From Tenrec ecaudatus (taxonomy: Eukaryota > Chordata > Mammalia > Afrosoricida > Tenrecidae): a stretch of 64,000 nt of DNA. This document shows, piece after piece, positions 21,201 to 31,811 of this stretch (positions are counted from its first letter, which is position 1; every line of letters starts with the position of its first letter). Made by a program: the position numbers and the translations under genes. Below the pieces are notes generated by a model. It did not search any database and was not told where the DNA came from. It saw only the letters and a list, made by a program, of their open reading frames with translations. The stretch covers positions 255,330,812 through 255,394,811 of the forward strand of contig NC_134531.1 of assembly GCF_050624435.1 (NCBI RefSeq). The letters run 5' to 3'.

Positions 21201-21880
21201 CTTCCTATATGTTCTGATATCTGTACGGAGTTAACATATACATGAATTCCTTTGTCTGGTTCCCGTGATGCAAGGGAGCCAGCGCTTCTTCCTCTGACTG
21301 TTTAGGCCTATAAATATATCCAACATGAGCTATTATAAGAGGTGTTAGCTAACAGATTAAATGTAGATTTTAGTGGGGCAATAAAAAGGGATCTAGCTGA
21401 TGTAGGCACTATGTAAAATAACAAGAGGAATCATTCTGTAATTTATATGCATCTTATCTTTTAAAGAGTAGTAGCAAGTCCTCTTATTGCTCACAGGTCC
21501 AGTTATTTCCCCTTTATCTCATAAGTTTTCATATTGTACTGTGTGGAAAGGTTGCACCCTGGAACAGGTATCCAGCTGGTTATTCTGGGGACCTTAATGA
21601 CGATGGGTGTGAAAAGTATGATAATATAAAGACCTCCCCACTGTGAAAATATTTGGGATGTTTTATCTCATCCAATGAAATACAGAAAAAGGAATATTTT
21701 AGTTCCAGAACAGAAAACCACTGTGTTTGAGAGTGAATCTGTCCCAGAACAAAGTAAGGCTTTGGCAAAACAAAGTATATTGAGATGCATCCCACATTTA
21801 TTACTCTTAAATGCTGAATTACACACTAGGCTCCCTCCCTTTTCATGACTAGTAGGATGGGAGTATTATAAGAGGAGGTA
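21201..21880. other. Unassigned DNA
   Basis: No repeat or gene recognised. Confidence 0.4.
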
Positions 21881-22402
21881 TGTGTTAGACAGGGTTCTCT
21901 AGAGAGATAAAACCAGATTGCTGATAATTATATATTTATTTATATAGATATATAATACAAGAAATGAACAGTTAAATCATAAAGCCATATAAATGGCTCA
22001 GTGCGACTCTCCCATGAGAGCGTTGTGAGACCCTGGCAGTCGTTCAAGTCTTGAAGGCTGCCAGGTAGTCCTCTGTTGAGAGAGCTAGGCTATCCCAGCA
22101 CAGGCAGCAAAACAGCAAAGCAGGTCACCAACTGTCAGCCAGGTTGCCAACTGTCAGTCCCCAGCTCAAGAGATGTAAATTCAATTGTGTGGTCTTACAG
22201 CAACACAGTCCACAGGCTAGGCTTCCCACAGGTAGTGTAACCTGTAAATCGAGGCACAGAACAAGCAAAGCAGCCGCACATTGGTCTGGTGATCAAAGAG
22301 CGAGAGACAAGAAAGGCAACCCCCATAGAGCCATTTATCTTTCCTCCCTTCAATTAACCCCACTTCTGTTTATCGGCCAGGCTGGCACAGTAGACTATCT
22401 CA
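21881..22402 (-). mobile_element. Solo ERVL-like LTR with intact 5-bp target duplication
   Basis: Plus-strand ends TGTGTTAGACAGGG and GACTATCTCA, that is TG...CA on both strands. AGGTA flanks it on both sides (21876-21880 and 22403-22407). Shares TTAACCCCACTTCTGTTTAT and CGGCCAGGCTGGCACA with the LTRs at 29551-30064 and, in reverse, 3297-3942. No internal proviral sequence. The 103-codon frame at 22144-22455 lies mostly inside it. Confidence 0.88.
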
Positions 22403-22407
22403 AGGTA

Positions 22408-22901
22408 CTAGCCCCTAGCACCCTATGCTCTAGCAGTGTGTCCATCATAGCTTGATCTGCCTTGCCATTTTGCACTCATTGGAACTTACAAGCTCTGAGT
22501 TCAGAGGGGTTGGCTCTGTGATGAAAGGAGCCTTTAGGGAGACTTGGACCCAACATCTGAGGGCTGCATGGAATGAAGAGTTAGGTTTTTATGCCAATAA
22601 TGATGGGGATCCTTAAGCCTGGGTTTCCAATCTTCATTGTACAACCTCAGATCAACACACCCCATTTCTGATGAGGCCTAATAGTACCTGGTCCCTGAAA
22701 ACTCTTTCTCCAATCTGCTTCTCCTTGTCGGTGACTTCTGAAATGTGTAAAACATGTATAATCCACTAAAATGATCATTTGAGAGTTGGAAAATTCTTAT
22801 AAGATCCACTAAGTAAATCTCCCTTGATTCCATCTGTTCCAAAGCTGGTGATAAAAAGCAGCCTGATATAAGGCCTCACTTTTCTTTGGAAATGGCATCT
22901 G
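22408..22901. other. Unassigned DNA
   Basis: Around 22570-22620 AATGAAGAGTTAGGTTTTTA resembles part of the class-I-like LTR family, but the match is too short to call. Confidence 0.35.
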
Positions 22902-22980
22902 CACACTGCCGTCAAGTCAATTCCAGCTCACGGCAACCCCAGAGGGCAGGGAAAACTGTAAAAGAGAAAGCCCCTCCTTC
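22902..22980 (-). mobile_element. AfroSINE fragment, antisense
   Basis: CACTGCCGTCAAGTCAATTC and CAGCTCACGGCAACCCCAGA are the antisense of the AfroSINE body. Only about 80 bases are clear. Confidence 0.65.
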
Positions 22981-23780
22981 TCCAAAAGAGTGGCAGCAGT
23001 CCAACACATAACTGAAGGAACAGGGCTGCTTGGCAACGTTTAAATAGAAAGCCACCATAACAGATCTCAGCACTGTTGTGAGGGTGATATCTTAAATGAA
23101 TGATGAGTCACTGAGTAATCCGTTCGCCATAGCCTGACAAACACAACACATTTGCATGTAAATCCTTTGGGATGAGTACAAATTGCAGATACATCCTTTA
23201 AGGGGAAGAAGGAGTATAGAGAGGTGCTATGGTAGATGGCTGCTCCAGGCCTAAATTAATACTCCCAACCCCAGCATGTTTCAGAGACAGAAGAATTCCT
23301 GGTATTGTGTAGTGGGCCTGTAAGATGGTTGTGGGTGAAACTGCCAGATCTGGTTGTTTATCTGGTAGTCACACAGTATTACAGGCCTGAGGAAATTTGG
23401 GACATCTAAAATAGTCAGGACAACCTTGAGGATGCTAAGCTGACCACATCTGACGAATGCCTTTCCACCAAATAGGCAGTTGGTTAAGTTATGGTGTCTT
23501 TTCATGTGATTCCTTAGAAGGTGCCTTTGCCTCCTGATGAACATCTAGGTATCTGGACCAGAGAAAGCAACACTTCCTTCTTCTTTAGTGTCTGGCAAGC
23601 CTGGACACTCATACTGAATTATCCCTGCTGAGCCAAGTAAAGGTTGGGAAGGAAAAAAAAAAAAGAATAAGAGACAAGAAAAAATATCAAAGAGTAGGTT
23701 AATTCCCAAAGTGAATTTTATTCGCTCTGATCTGTTGAATGGCTTAACTGCTCAGTGTTTATGAATCACAAAGCACCAGA
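22981..23780. other. Unassigned, probably single-copy DNA
   Basis: No repeat recognised. The minus frame at 23281-23544 contains a stretch loosely like a C2H2 zinc finger linker, which I judged to be chance. Confidence 0.4.
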
Positions 23781-24335
23781 CATTACTAGAAGCTGAGTCA
23801 AGGTTTTGAAGTCTCCTCTATCAGTTCTTCCACTACCTCGAAAGAATGTGGATCAGGGACAGCATTTACAGCAGAGTCAGAGAAATGAATTGAATGGAAC
23901 AAGTGAGTTTATTGATGAAGTATTTTGAGGTACACCACCAAAGGATCCCCAACAAATTTGAAGGCCTCATACAATGACGAGCCATGTTTTTTATTCCACT
24001 AATGGTGGACCTCCACTATAGGATGTGTTTGTGTGTGTGTGTGCACATCTTCTGCTATTGGTTGACTTTCTCTGTATATGTCCAGGTACTTACATCCTTG
24101 AACCCTGGCTCAATTCTGCCAGTATGGAGATAGTGTGAACATTCCTTCTCATCGGCCCCTTTTCACTAACTGTAATAAGGAAATGTGTCTTATCTGCCCT
24201 TTACCTTTCTCTGTGCTGGAGAAACATGGGAATGTATTACTCCACCTCCCTTTATGTTAGGATACACATTCTGGCCCCCTTTTATTGTTTCCCTTTCCCC
24301 CCTTTTTTCAGTTCTGTCTGGCTAAAATATGATAT
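23781..24335 (-). mobile_element. Class-I-like LTR, copy B
   Basis: Same family as 17769-18345 and 27785-28341. On the minus strand it carries AATAAACTCAC (plus-strand GTGAGTTTATT at 23904-23914), the poly(A) signal, roughly 130 bases from the end. The left end is degraded (CATTACTAGA for TGTTACTGGG). The right end abuts RTE sequence, so it is probably inserted in the RTE copy that continues at 24336. Confidence 0.65.
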
Positions 24336-24400
24336 TGAAGGAAGAAGTCCAAGTGGCACTAAGGTCATTATTTAAAAACAAAAACCCAGGAATTGACAGA
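24336..24400 (+). mobile_element. RTE copy at 24.3-26.4 kb, segment 1
   Basis: TATTGAAGGAAGAAGTCCAA followed by CCAGGAATTGACAGA is the beginning of the RTE reverse transcriptase region. Cut at 24400 by an LTR. Confidence 0.8.
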
Positions 24401-24891
24401 TATGTTAGACCGGGTTGACTAGAGACACAAATCCAGAGACACACACATCTGTATAAGAAAGAGCTATTTATCAGAAAGTAATTGAATATGAAGGGAACAT
24501 CCCAGCCCAGTCCAGATCAAGTCCATAAGTCAAATACTAGTTCATAAATCTCTCTTCAGACTCATACAGCTACATGGAATGATGCAGAATGCAGGAAGAT
24601 CACAGGTCACTGGGTGATAGTCCTGTGGATCCAGTGACCATGGACACATCTCAGGGCGGGCGCAGGTCTCTGCCACACAGCTTGCTCAGGTTTCAGTGTA
24701 GCTCCACTAACTCTCTGAGGGTAGCTCCTCAACAGGAAGGTGAAGCAGAGAGAGAGGAAGTTCCCAGAATCCTCATGAGAAGGTCATGCCCACTAGGCGG
24801 CATCATCAGACTGTGACCTAATTGACAGGCTAAACTCCACTCTTTCACTCTTAATATCCTCAGGTTGACTAGAGATTATGTAACTACCACA
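24401..24891 (-). mobile_element. Solo ERVL-like LTR inside RTE
   Basis: Plus-strand start TATGTTAGACCGGGTTGACT and end GATTATGTAACTACCACA. The flanks ACAGA (24396-24400) and GTGGA (24892-24896) are both explained by an original ACGGA whose CpG decayed differently on each side, with one further transition. The empty site restores the RTE reading GAATTGACGGAATAT. Same subfamily as 30585-31084. Confidence 0.85.
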
Positions 24892-26422
24892 GTGGAATAA
24901 TAATTGAAATGTTGCAACAAACTAATGGAGTATTAGAACTCAATAGTCTATACAAGAAATTTGAAGACAGTTACCTGACCAACAGACAGGGAAAAATCCC
25001 TACTTGTGCCTATTATGGAGAAAAATGACGTTATAAACATGGAAATTATCAAACAATAAAACTAATATCAAAGGAAAGTAATATTTTGTTGAAGACAATT
25101 CTGAAATAGCTAGAGGGGAGATAATAGGAATTCAGGCCTAATACAGAAGAGGACATGGAATGAGGAATATCATTGCTGATCTCAGATGGATCCTGGCTGA
25201 AAAAAAATACTAGATGATGGTTCCTTGTGTGATCTACATTTACTATGCAAAGGCATTAACCTGTGTGGATCAGAATAATCTATGGGCAACATTGCAAAGA
25301 ACATAATGTCTAGAACACTTCATTGTGCTCATGTGGATCTGGTTCAAAACCCAAATATACTACACAGAGCAAAAGCCAGTTATTTGAACTGCATAAGGAA
25401 ATGTTACATTGTGTAAAATCAGGATATATGTGTGTCATGGATATATTCTTTCACTATACATATTCAGTTTGTAGGCTGAGAAAACAATTCAAGAAACTTG
25501 ACCATACGAAGAAGAACCTGGCATCAGGATTGAAGAGAGGCTTATTAACAACCTGCGATATGCAGATGACACAAACTTGGAGACAGATTCTTAGGAAGGA
25601 AAGTGAAGGCTAATTATGAACAGCATATGAATGAGATATATTCCAGCATCCTACGACAACATCTCATAGCATAAGGGTAGATTCTTGGACAAGGTGTGGA
25701 ATCTGTAGTGTTACAGTAGGTTAATCGAGTTGGAGAGTGGTCCAACTGACAAAGATGTAGGACTCCAGCTTCAGTGTGTATTAAACTCAATATAAAGAAA
25801 ATCATCATTCTCACAAATGGATCAATAGACATTATAGTAAATGGAGAAAAAATTGAAATGATAAATGATCTAATTTTGCTTACTTTCATAAATAATGCAT
25901 TTCATTAGGCAAATCTTCCATATAAATGCTCTTAAAAATGTTGAAGACCAAAGATAATCACTTTGAGGACCAAGGTGTTCCTGACCCAAGCCAAGACTTG
26001 CATCATGTGCATATGAAATCTGGAAAATGAATACGGATGGATGTGCTTGGATGATGGTACTGGTGAAGCATGTTGAAGGTACAGCGGGCTTCCAGAAGAA
26101 TGCACACATCTGTCTTGGAAGAAGGGCAGTCAGAATATTCCTTATCAGTGAGGATGGCAAGATTTTGTCTCACATACTCTGGGCAGGCTATCGGGAGACA
26201 CCAGTCTGCAGAAAGGGACATTGTGCTTGGTTAAGGGGAAGCACAGTAAAAGTAGAAGTAAAAAGAGGGCCCTTAACAAGCTGGATTAACACAATGTGGC
26301 TGCAACAATGTGCTGAAACAAAACCAAAATTGTGAGATTTCAGCAGGAAAGGGAAATGTTTGTCCTATTTGACGTCGGGACACTATCAGTCAAGCCATTA
26401 GACTTCACCTAACAACAACAAT
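24892..26422 (+). mobile_element. RTE copy, segment 2: reverse transcriptase to 3' end
   Basis: The most complete sense RTE of the window. In order: RT palm blocks (GAATATCATTGCTGATCTCA, CTATGCAAAGGCATTAACCT), the catalytic YADD at 25559-25570 within INNLRYADDTN, the C-terminal region (GACTAAGG-like near 25965, TCTGTCTTGGAAGAAGGGCA at 26109) and the tail CACCTAACAACAACAATA. The RTE protein would be an endonuclease plus reverse transcriptase acting on its own RNA. Frameshifts and stops (for example around 25200 and 25610) make this copy dead. Frames at 25323-25613 and 26027-26335 are remnants of it. Confidence 0.88.
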
Positions 26423-27349
26423 ATAGCCAGTGAAGAAAAAGTTAGTTTTGGTGCCAAATTTAATCTAGTTCTTATACCTATCACAACACAGACCTTGAAT
26501 AGAGTTTATCCTCCTCAATGACTTTGGACCCAGACTTGCCGTTAATTATATAAACATTTTTAAAGGGTAAAACCTTTGTTGTTATATTGTCATTAGTATA
26601 ATCTCTGGTTTCTCAGCTTGTTTTCACAGCCCTGTTATTCCGTATAGTTTCAAATTTTTCCTGAAAGTATAGTTATCTCATTTGAACAGGCAATGTTTAT
26701 TTATGTTCCCTTATTTCAGAGAGAGATGAAAAGGTGAAAATTGAAACGACTTTCAAACTAGAGGGAAAAATGAATTTCAATCCTTAACCATTTGTTGACA
26801 TTTGATGTTTAATTGTCAGTCTCATATTATGTCTTAGTTTGTACTATTTGGAACAAAAAGATTCCAATCTCCATCAACTCAGTGACCACAGAATTTAAGC
26901 AAATCCTTTATGTGCTTAAATTATGGAAATGCTAACTTTCTTTTTCTTTAGTTGGCTGACAAAATTCAGCCAACTGTTTATCATAGGGACAAATGACATT
27001 TGCTGATGCCTCATTATATAATACAGGATTTAGAATAGACCCCACCTTAAAATTTGTAAATGTGTACCTATTAGAGTTAGCAAGTGGATCAAACTGTACT
27101 GCTGCAGTCGAGTGTATGCACAAGCTCAGGTTATTCAAACTGTTGACTGATCCCTTCAATCTTTTCATTTTTTGTTTTTTCTGACAGAATTCTGTAAGTA
27201 TAAAACCTGGAATTCCTAAAAAAAAAATCTATAAATCCCTGGGACTAATGAAGTCCCTACAATCTTTCTATAGTTTAGATTTTTTTCCACTCCAGTAAGT
27301 TTACAGTTTTGCATTTCCACAGTCATTTTACACCATTTATAAGTTTGTT
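26423..27349. other. Unassigned AT-rich DNA
   Basis: No repeat or gene recognised. Confidence 0.4.
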
Positions 27350-27784
27350 GTAGTTCGATGCCTTCTGGGTTTCTTGGTTGCGGGGAAACTATGTCACAGA
27401 TGTTTCAAATACCAGCCCCAATGAACAGGTTTCTGCAGTGCTTCCAGAATAGGAAAAGACTCCGAGGACTAAGCTGCTCACTTCTGAGGAATCAGCCACT
27501 GAAGACAAATTAATAAGAGCAGAAATGGTCAGATTCTGAAAACCTCATGAGTAGCAATAGAACATTGTAAGATATCATGGCGGCAGCACCCCTCTGGTCA
27601 GGAGGCTCTCAAAATATATCTGAGGAAGAATTGTCTTCGCAAAGTGGAATCAACCACAATGACTAAGATGGAGTAAAGTCTCCAGGATCTTCATCTGCTG
27701 ATGAGGCATCACTCAAAGTGAGAAGAAGCAACTGTACACATTGATTAATGATTAGAATTTGGAATCTATGAAGTTTGAATCTAG
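27350..27784 (+). mobile_element. RTE 5' leader and start of endonuclease
   Basis: Parallels, in reverse, the antisense RTE leader at 61130-61480: TTTCAAATACCAGCCCCAAT, AGTGGAATCAACCACAATGA, CTGATGAGGCATCACTCAAA, then ATTAATGATTAGAATTTGGA and GAAGTTTGAATCTAG, which begins the endonuclease coding part. Cut by an LTR at 27785. Confidence 0.7.
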
Positions 27785-28341
27785 TGTTACTGGGGGCAGC
27801 TTAAGGTCTGAACTTCTTTACACCTCGGTCCTGGTCCCAGTTCACAATCAAGATTTCAGGCAAGGGACAAAATTCAGACCTGAGTCATAGAAAAGGGTTG
27901 GACAGAGAAAGTGAGATCATTGAAGAGGACAATTAGGGGAGGAACATTCCAAAGGGTCACTAGCTAGTCTAATGGCCTGGTAAATTATAGAACAGAGCCT
28001 GTTATTCTGGTAATGATGAGCCTCCCACCATTGGAAATGGTTCTCTGTAGTGTGTCTCCTCTCTTAAGGCATTTGCTTCCTGGTCCTTGCATCCCTGCAC
28101 CCCAGATTTCATGCTATGCCTTTTTTTTTTCAGATCCAAAGACATTCAGTCATTGTGGGCATGGTATGATCATCCTGTCTCCATCCAGCCTTTTCCCTAT
28201 ATCTTGTCTCTCCCTTTGATAAGGGAATGTGACTTACCTTCACATCTCCTGTCTTTGGGCTGAAGAGATATGGGGAAACACATCTTCATCTCTCATATGT
28301 GTTAGGATTCCTGCCATCATCAATTGTTTTGCTTTTTCCCA
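27785..28341 (-). mobile_element. Class-I-like LTR, copy C, inside RTE
   Basis: Plus strand runs TGTTACTGGGGGCAG to GCTTTTTCCCA, i.e. TG...CA. Flanks CTAG (27781-27784) and TTGG (28342-28345) fit a decayed 4-bp duplication, as in gammaretrovirus-like (class I) elements; the RTE reading CTAGGAAAATT is restored when the LTR is removed. GTGAGATCATTGAAG at about 27911 is the decayed antisense of the AATAAACTCAC poly(A) region. Confidence 0.75.
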
Positions 28342-28735
28342 TTGGGAAAATTAGCAGTCATTGAAAATAACATGAAACGATAAAGATCGATAACCTCGGT
28401 AATAGTGAGCTGAAACAGATTGCTATTTTCCATACTGAGTCAGAGAGTCATATGGTTTACTGCACTGGGAATGATGAATCAAAAGGAATCATGTCACATT
28501 GATCATTTATAAGGAAAAATGATCATTTATAAGGAAAATTCATTATCTATCTTGAAGTGCAATGTTGTCTGCGATAGAATATCTACATAAAAGGAAAAAC
28601 AATCAATACAATTATTATTCACATTTATGCACCAACCACAAAAGCTACTGATAAAGAAATTGAAGCATTTACTTCAATCTAAAATTAATCAAAAGTACAA
28701 TCAAGATGCATTGGTACAGACTGAAAGTCTAAAGG
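28342..28735 (+). mobile_element. RTE endonuclease region, continued
   Basis: GATAAAGATCGATAACCTCG, GAGTCATATGGTTTACTGCA, TTTATGCACCAACCACAAAA and CAATCAAGATGCATTGGTA are the RTE endonuclease coding region. It holds a 19-base tandem duplication TGATCATTTATAAGGAAAA at about 28499-28537. Confidence 0.85.
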
Positions 28736-29324
28736 TATAACTGATGGTGGGGGTGGAGGTGGGGTGGCACTACGCGGCTCTATCCCTGACAGCAGGAATC
28801 TCATTGGGGACTTTTAGGATGCTCAACTTCAGACACGAATGCTGAAGACTAAAGGAGTGTGTGTGTTGTTAGGTACGCAGGACTGGGATACGGAGCCCTG
28901 AAAGAAAGGGCGCCTGGGTTGATAATTTATAACACATCCTCTCTCTGTTTAACAGTGATACTTGTTTGCTCTATTCCAGGTTCCCTATTTGACTTGTGAC
29001 TATCCATACATTGGTTGTGTTTTCTTTCTCTTTTTGTGTTTATCTATACAAGATAGTCAGTATAGGCAATCTACTGGACTGACTGTTGGGGTTCTTGAGG
29101 GGCATGGGAGGAGAGGGGGCAGAGATGAGCAGGGAGACAACAATGACGGATACAGGGAAATAGTAAGTGTTCTAAAAATGATGGTGAGGAGGGTGTTGCT
29201 TTTCTTGTCATGATTTATCTATTGAATTATATCTGAGAGAAATTATTGATTGGTGAATGATGGGTAAACATAATAGGTGGCAGGTGGAGGGGTAGAAAAG
29301 AGGAAAGAAGAAAACATATATATA
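28736..29324. other. Unassigned, with G-rich stretches; possible L1 3' UTR
   Basis: GGTGGGGGTGGAGGTGGGG near 28746 and GGGGCATGGGAGGAGAGGGG near 29099 recall L1 3' UTR composition, but there is no L1 terminus. The end is a short TA run (29314-29329). Confidence 0.3.
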
Positions 29325-29550
29325 TATATCCTAAAACTGAGAATTGCACTGGGCTGAGCAGAGCTTTTATAGTATGCATTTTGCCCACCAGGCGAGTATC
29401 CAGCTATATGCTCTGAGTTAGTGCACCTAATGGCATCACCTGGGAATGGTTTCTCTGGTTACAGTGATTTTTTTTTTCATAAAAGTAGTTTTGCTTGAAA
29501 CTTTTTTTTTTAATGTGATGGCTGATTTAAGAGAACAATGTGCACCTGTG
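29325..29550 (+). mobile_element. Mariner copy 2, segment 1 (5' end)
   Basis: GGGCTGAGCAGAGCTTTTAT, GAGTTAGTGCACCTAATGGC and AGTAGTTTTGCTTGAAAC match the 5' untranslated part of the copy at 54891. Interrupted at 29551 by an LTR. Confidence 0.8.
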
Positions 29551-30064
29551 TGTTAGTCTGGGTACTTTAGAGAAACAAATCCAGAGAAACTCATGTATAA
29601 GAGAGAGTTTTATATAAAGGTTAAGTGCACATCACGCAAACACCCCAACCCAGTGTTTCCCAGGCCCACAAGTCGAACATAAACCCATATGTCCTACACC
29701 AATTCACAAAGTCCTCCTCCATCTCACAAAACTGACACAATGATGCCAACTGCAGGAGGAAATCTTAGTCAGTAAATGTGTAAACATCTCAGCGCTGGCA
29801 GGGTCTCCACATGGCTACTCCAGCACCCAGGGCTGCATCGAGGTAGGTCCATGCGGTTTCTCCTAGGGGATATCTTGCAGGAAATCAACCTTGCCTGCTG
29901 AAGCAGGGAACTGGATAAGGCATCTGCACCCTGGTCTGACTATCACAAAGCATAAGACCTGAGAACTAGAAAGGCGAGGCTCACTGAGCCATTTATCCTT
30001 CCGCCCTTCAATTAACCCCACATGTGTTTATCGGCCAGGTGGGCACAATAAACTAACTAGCTCA
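29551..30064 (-). mobile_element. Solo ERVL-like LTR, first insertion in mariner copy 2
   Basis: Plus-strand ends TGTTAGTCTGGG and AACTAGCTCA. Flanks CTGTG (29546-29550) and TTGTG (30065-30069) are a 5-bp duplication with one transition; joining them recreates the mariner reading CTGTGAAATT found intact at 55111. Confidence 0.85.
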
Positions 30065-30584
30065 TTGTGAAATTGTGTTTCCTACTCAAGAAAAATATCA
30101 TGGAAACTGTTGTGATTTTGACCACAGCTTACAAGGACAGAAATAGGGGAAAAACTCAACTTATGAGCAGTTTTCTCATTTCAAAAATGGGAAATATCAA
30201 TTGATGACAAACCTCATTCTGGATGTCTGTCAACTTCCCAAATGGATGAAATTGCCAATTTGTAGTGTATTTAGAATTTGTTCCACCAGGTCTGCCTGTT
30301 AATCAAGCTTTCTATTTAGAGGTTCTGAAAAGTTTGCGTAACAGTGTTCGACAAAAAGGCCTGCTTTTTGGCAGATTGGGGACTGGTTTTGCCACCATGA
30401 CAGTACACCTGCTTAAGCCAACACCTTAATGAGCCTTTTTTTTTTTTGTAAAAACCCACATGCCTCTCTTGCCCCATGTACCTTACTCACCTGACAACTT
30501 ATTTTTGTTTCTGCAAATGAAGAGAAATATGAAAGGACTGCAATTTGATGACATAGAAGAGGTAAAGGAAAAAACAATGGAGGT
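30065..30584 (+). mobile_element. Mariner copy 2, segment 2 (transposase remnant)
   Basis: Contains the decayed DNA-binding region (ACAGCTTACAAGGACAG; GATGACAAACCTCATTCTGG) and 30393-30413, which encodes HHDSTPA, equivalent to HHDNAPA with the second catalytic Asp kept. Part of the catalytic domain between the two regions is missing relative to 55290-55600. Confidence 0.85.
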
Positions 30585-31084
30585 TTTATTAGTCTGGGTA
30601 GACTAGAGAAACAAATCCATGGACACACATATGTGTACAAGAAAGAGATTTATATACAAGAGCAATAGAACATTGAGAAAACATCCCAACCCAGTCCTGG
30701 TAAAATCCATAAGTCTGATATTATCCCATATGTCTGATACCAATCTATAAAGTCCTCTTTAGATTCATGAAACACATGCAATGATGCTGAATGTAGAAGA
30801 TCACAGGCCAGTGGGTAAAAAGTCTTTGGATCCAGTGTCATTGGAAGGGGTCTCTGCATTATGGTGGGTCCATGTGTCTTGTTAGCTTTTATGTCTCCCA
30901 GGGTATGAGCAGAAAGAGACAGTGTCTCCAAGGAGGATTTGATGAATTTCCCAGAATTATCAGGAGAAGACCTAGCCCACCCAGAGGCCTCATTGACTAT
31001 GATCTGATTGACAAGCTAGACTCCATCCCTACACTCTTAATCCTGAAATTGACAAACAATTATATATAATATATATCTACCACA
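30585..31084 (-). mobile_element. Solo ERVL-like LTR, second insertion in mariner copy 2
   Basis: Plus strand runs TTTATTAGTCTGGGTAGACT to ATCTACCACA. A perfect 5-bp duplication GAGGT flanks it (30580-30584 and 31085-31089). Same subfamily as 24401-24891. The first LTR base pair is mutated. Confidence 0.88.
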
Positions 31085-31385
31085 GAGGTGCTATCAGCTA
31101 TCCAAAAAATGTGTTTGAAAAATGTTTCCAAGAATGGAATCATTGATTTGATGAATGTATAAGCTGACTTTTGCCGGACACTTTTAATGAAGTTTTTGTG
31201 GTAAAATTTGGTGCTACTTCGGGTTGGCTTATACTCAAGTAAATAAGGTAAGTGTAATGGAGAGTACTTTGAAGGTGATAAGGATGTTTTGTAAAAAACA
31301 AAAATAAAATATAACTTGGTAAAAAATTATAAATATATAACTTTGAAAAAAATTTCAGGTTATTTTGTAACCTTTGTATATGAAT
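31085..31385 (+). mobile_element. Mariner copy 2, segment 3 (3' end)
   Basis: CAGCTATCCAAAAAATGTGT, TTCCAAGAATGG and AGTGTAATGGAGAGTACTTT match the transposase C-terminus and 3' region of the copy ending at 56087. The 3' terminus is decayed (GGTTATTTTGTAACC). Holds an 89-base insertion at 31160-31248. Confidence 0.8.
31160..31248. mobile_element. 89-bp insertion at a TA in mariner, family unknown
   Basis: Absent from the mariner copies at 20131 and 54891, where the flanks are continuous. TA stands at 31158-31159 and again at 31249-31250, as for a TA-targeting element. Contains GTGGTAAAATTTGGTGC and GGTTGGCTTATACTCAAGTA. No clear inverted ends. Confidence 0.5.
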
Positions 31386-31576
31386 ATATGTGGTCTTAGG
31401 AACCAAGACACCACACTTCTATCTGTCTGCAGGTGGGTCCACCTTCATGCAGATATGCCCACATACAAGTACCCAGTCTGAAGACTGCTACCCATGCTAA
31501 ACATGCTTCAAGACAAAATTTCATTTATTTGTAATTAGAAATAAATATTTCAAAATATATAATTACACATTGTTTT
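31386..31576. other. Unassigned DNA
   Basis: Nothing recognised. Confidence 0.35.
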
Positions 31577-31811
31577 TTAAGATCATTTTATTTGGGGCTC
31601 TTATAGCTTTTATAACAATCCATACATCAATTGCATCAAGCATTTTGCACATATGTTGCCATCATTATTTTCTAAACATTTACTTTCTATTTGATCCTTT
31701 GGTATCAGCTCCTCTTTTTACCCTCCCTCCCACTCTCATGATCCCTTGATAAATAATAAGTTATTATTATTTTCATATCTTATACTGGCTGTTGTCTCCC
31801 TTAGAGATAAA
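31577..31811 (-). mobile_element. L1 3' UTR end, separate truncated copy
   Basis: Begins TTTTATTTGGGGCTCTTATA with AACAATCCATACATCAATTG, the antisense L1 terminus, and continues about 225 bases (TTCATATCTTATACTGGCTG) before a second, independent L1 terminus starts at about 31812. Confidence 0.85.

Noticed and set aside
23281-23544. Possible zinc-finger remnant (minus frame with GKAF and spaced His)
   Set aside because: The Cys and His spacing of a C2H2 finger is not met and no second finger follows; likely chance resemblance.
23781-28341. A provirus bounded by the LTRs at 23781 and 27785
   Set aside because: The space between holds an RTE copy with its own LTR and unassigned DNA, and no retroviral gene; separate solo LTRs explain it better.
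28499-28537. Tandem 19-base duplication as a regulatory element
   Set aside because: It lies inside a dead RTE coding region and looks like a simple local duplication.
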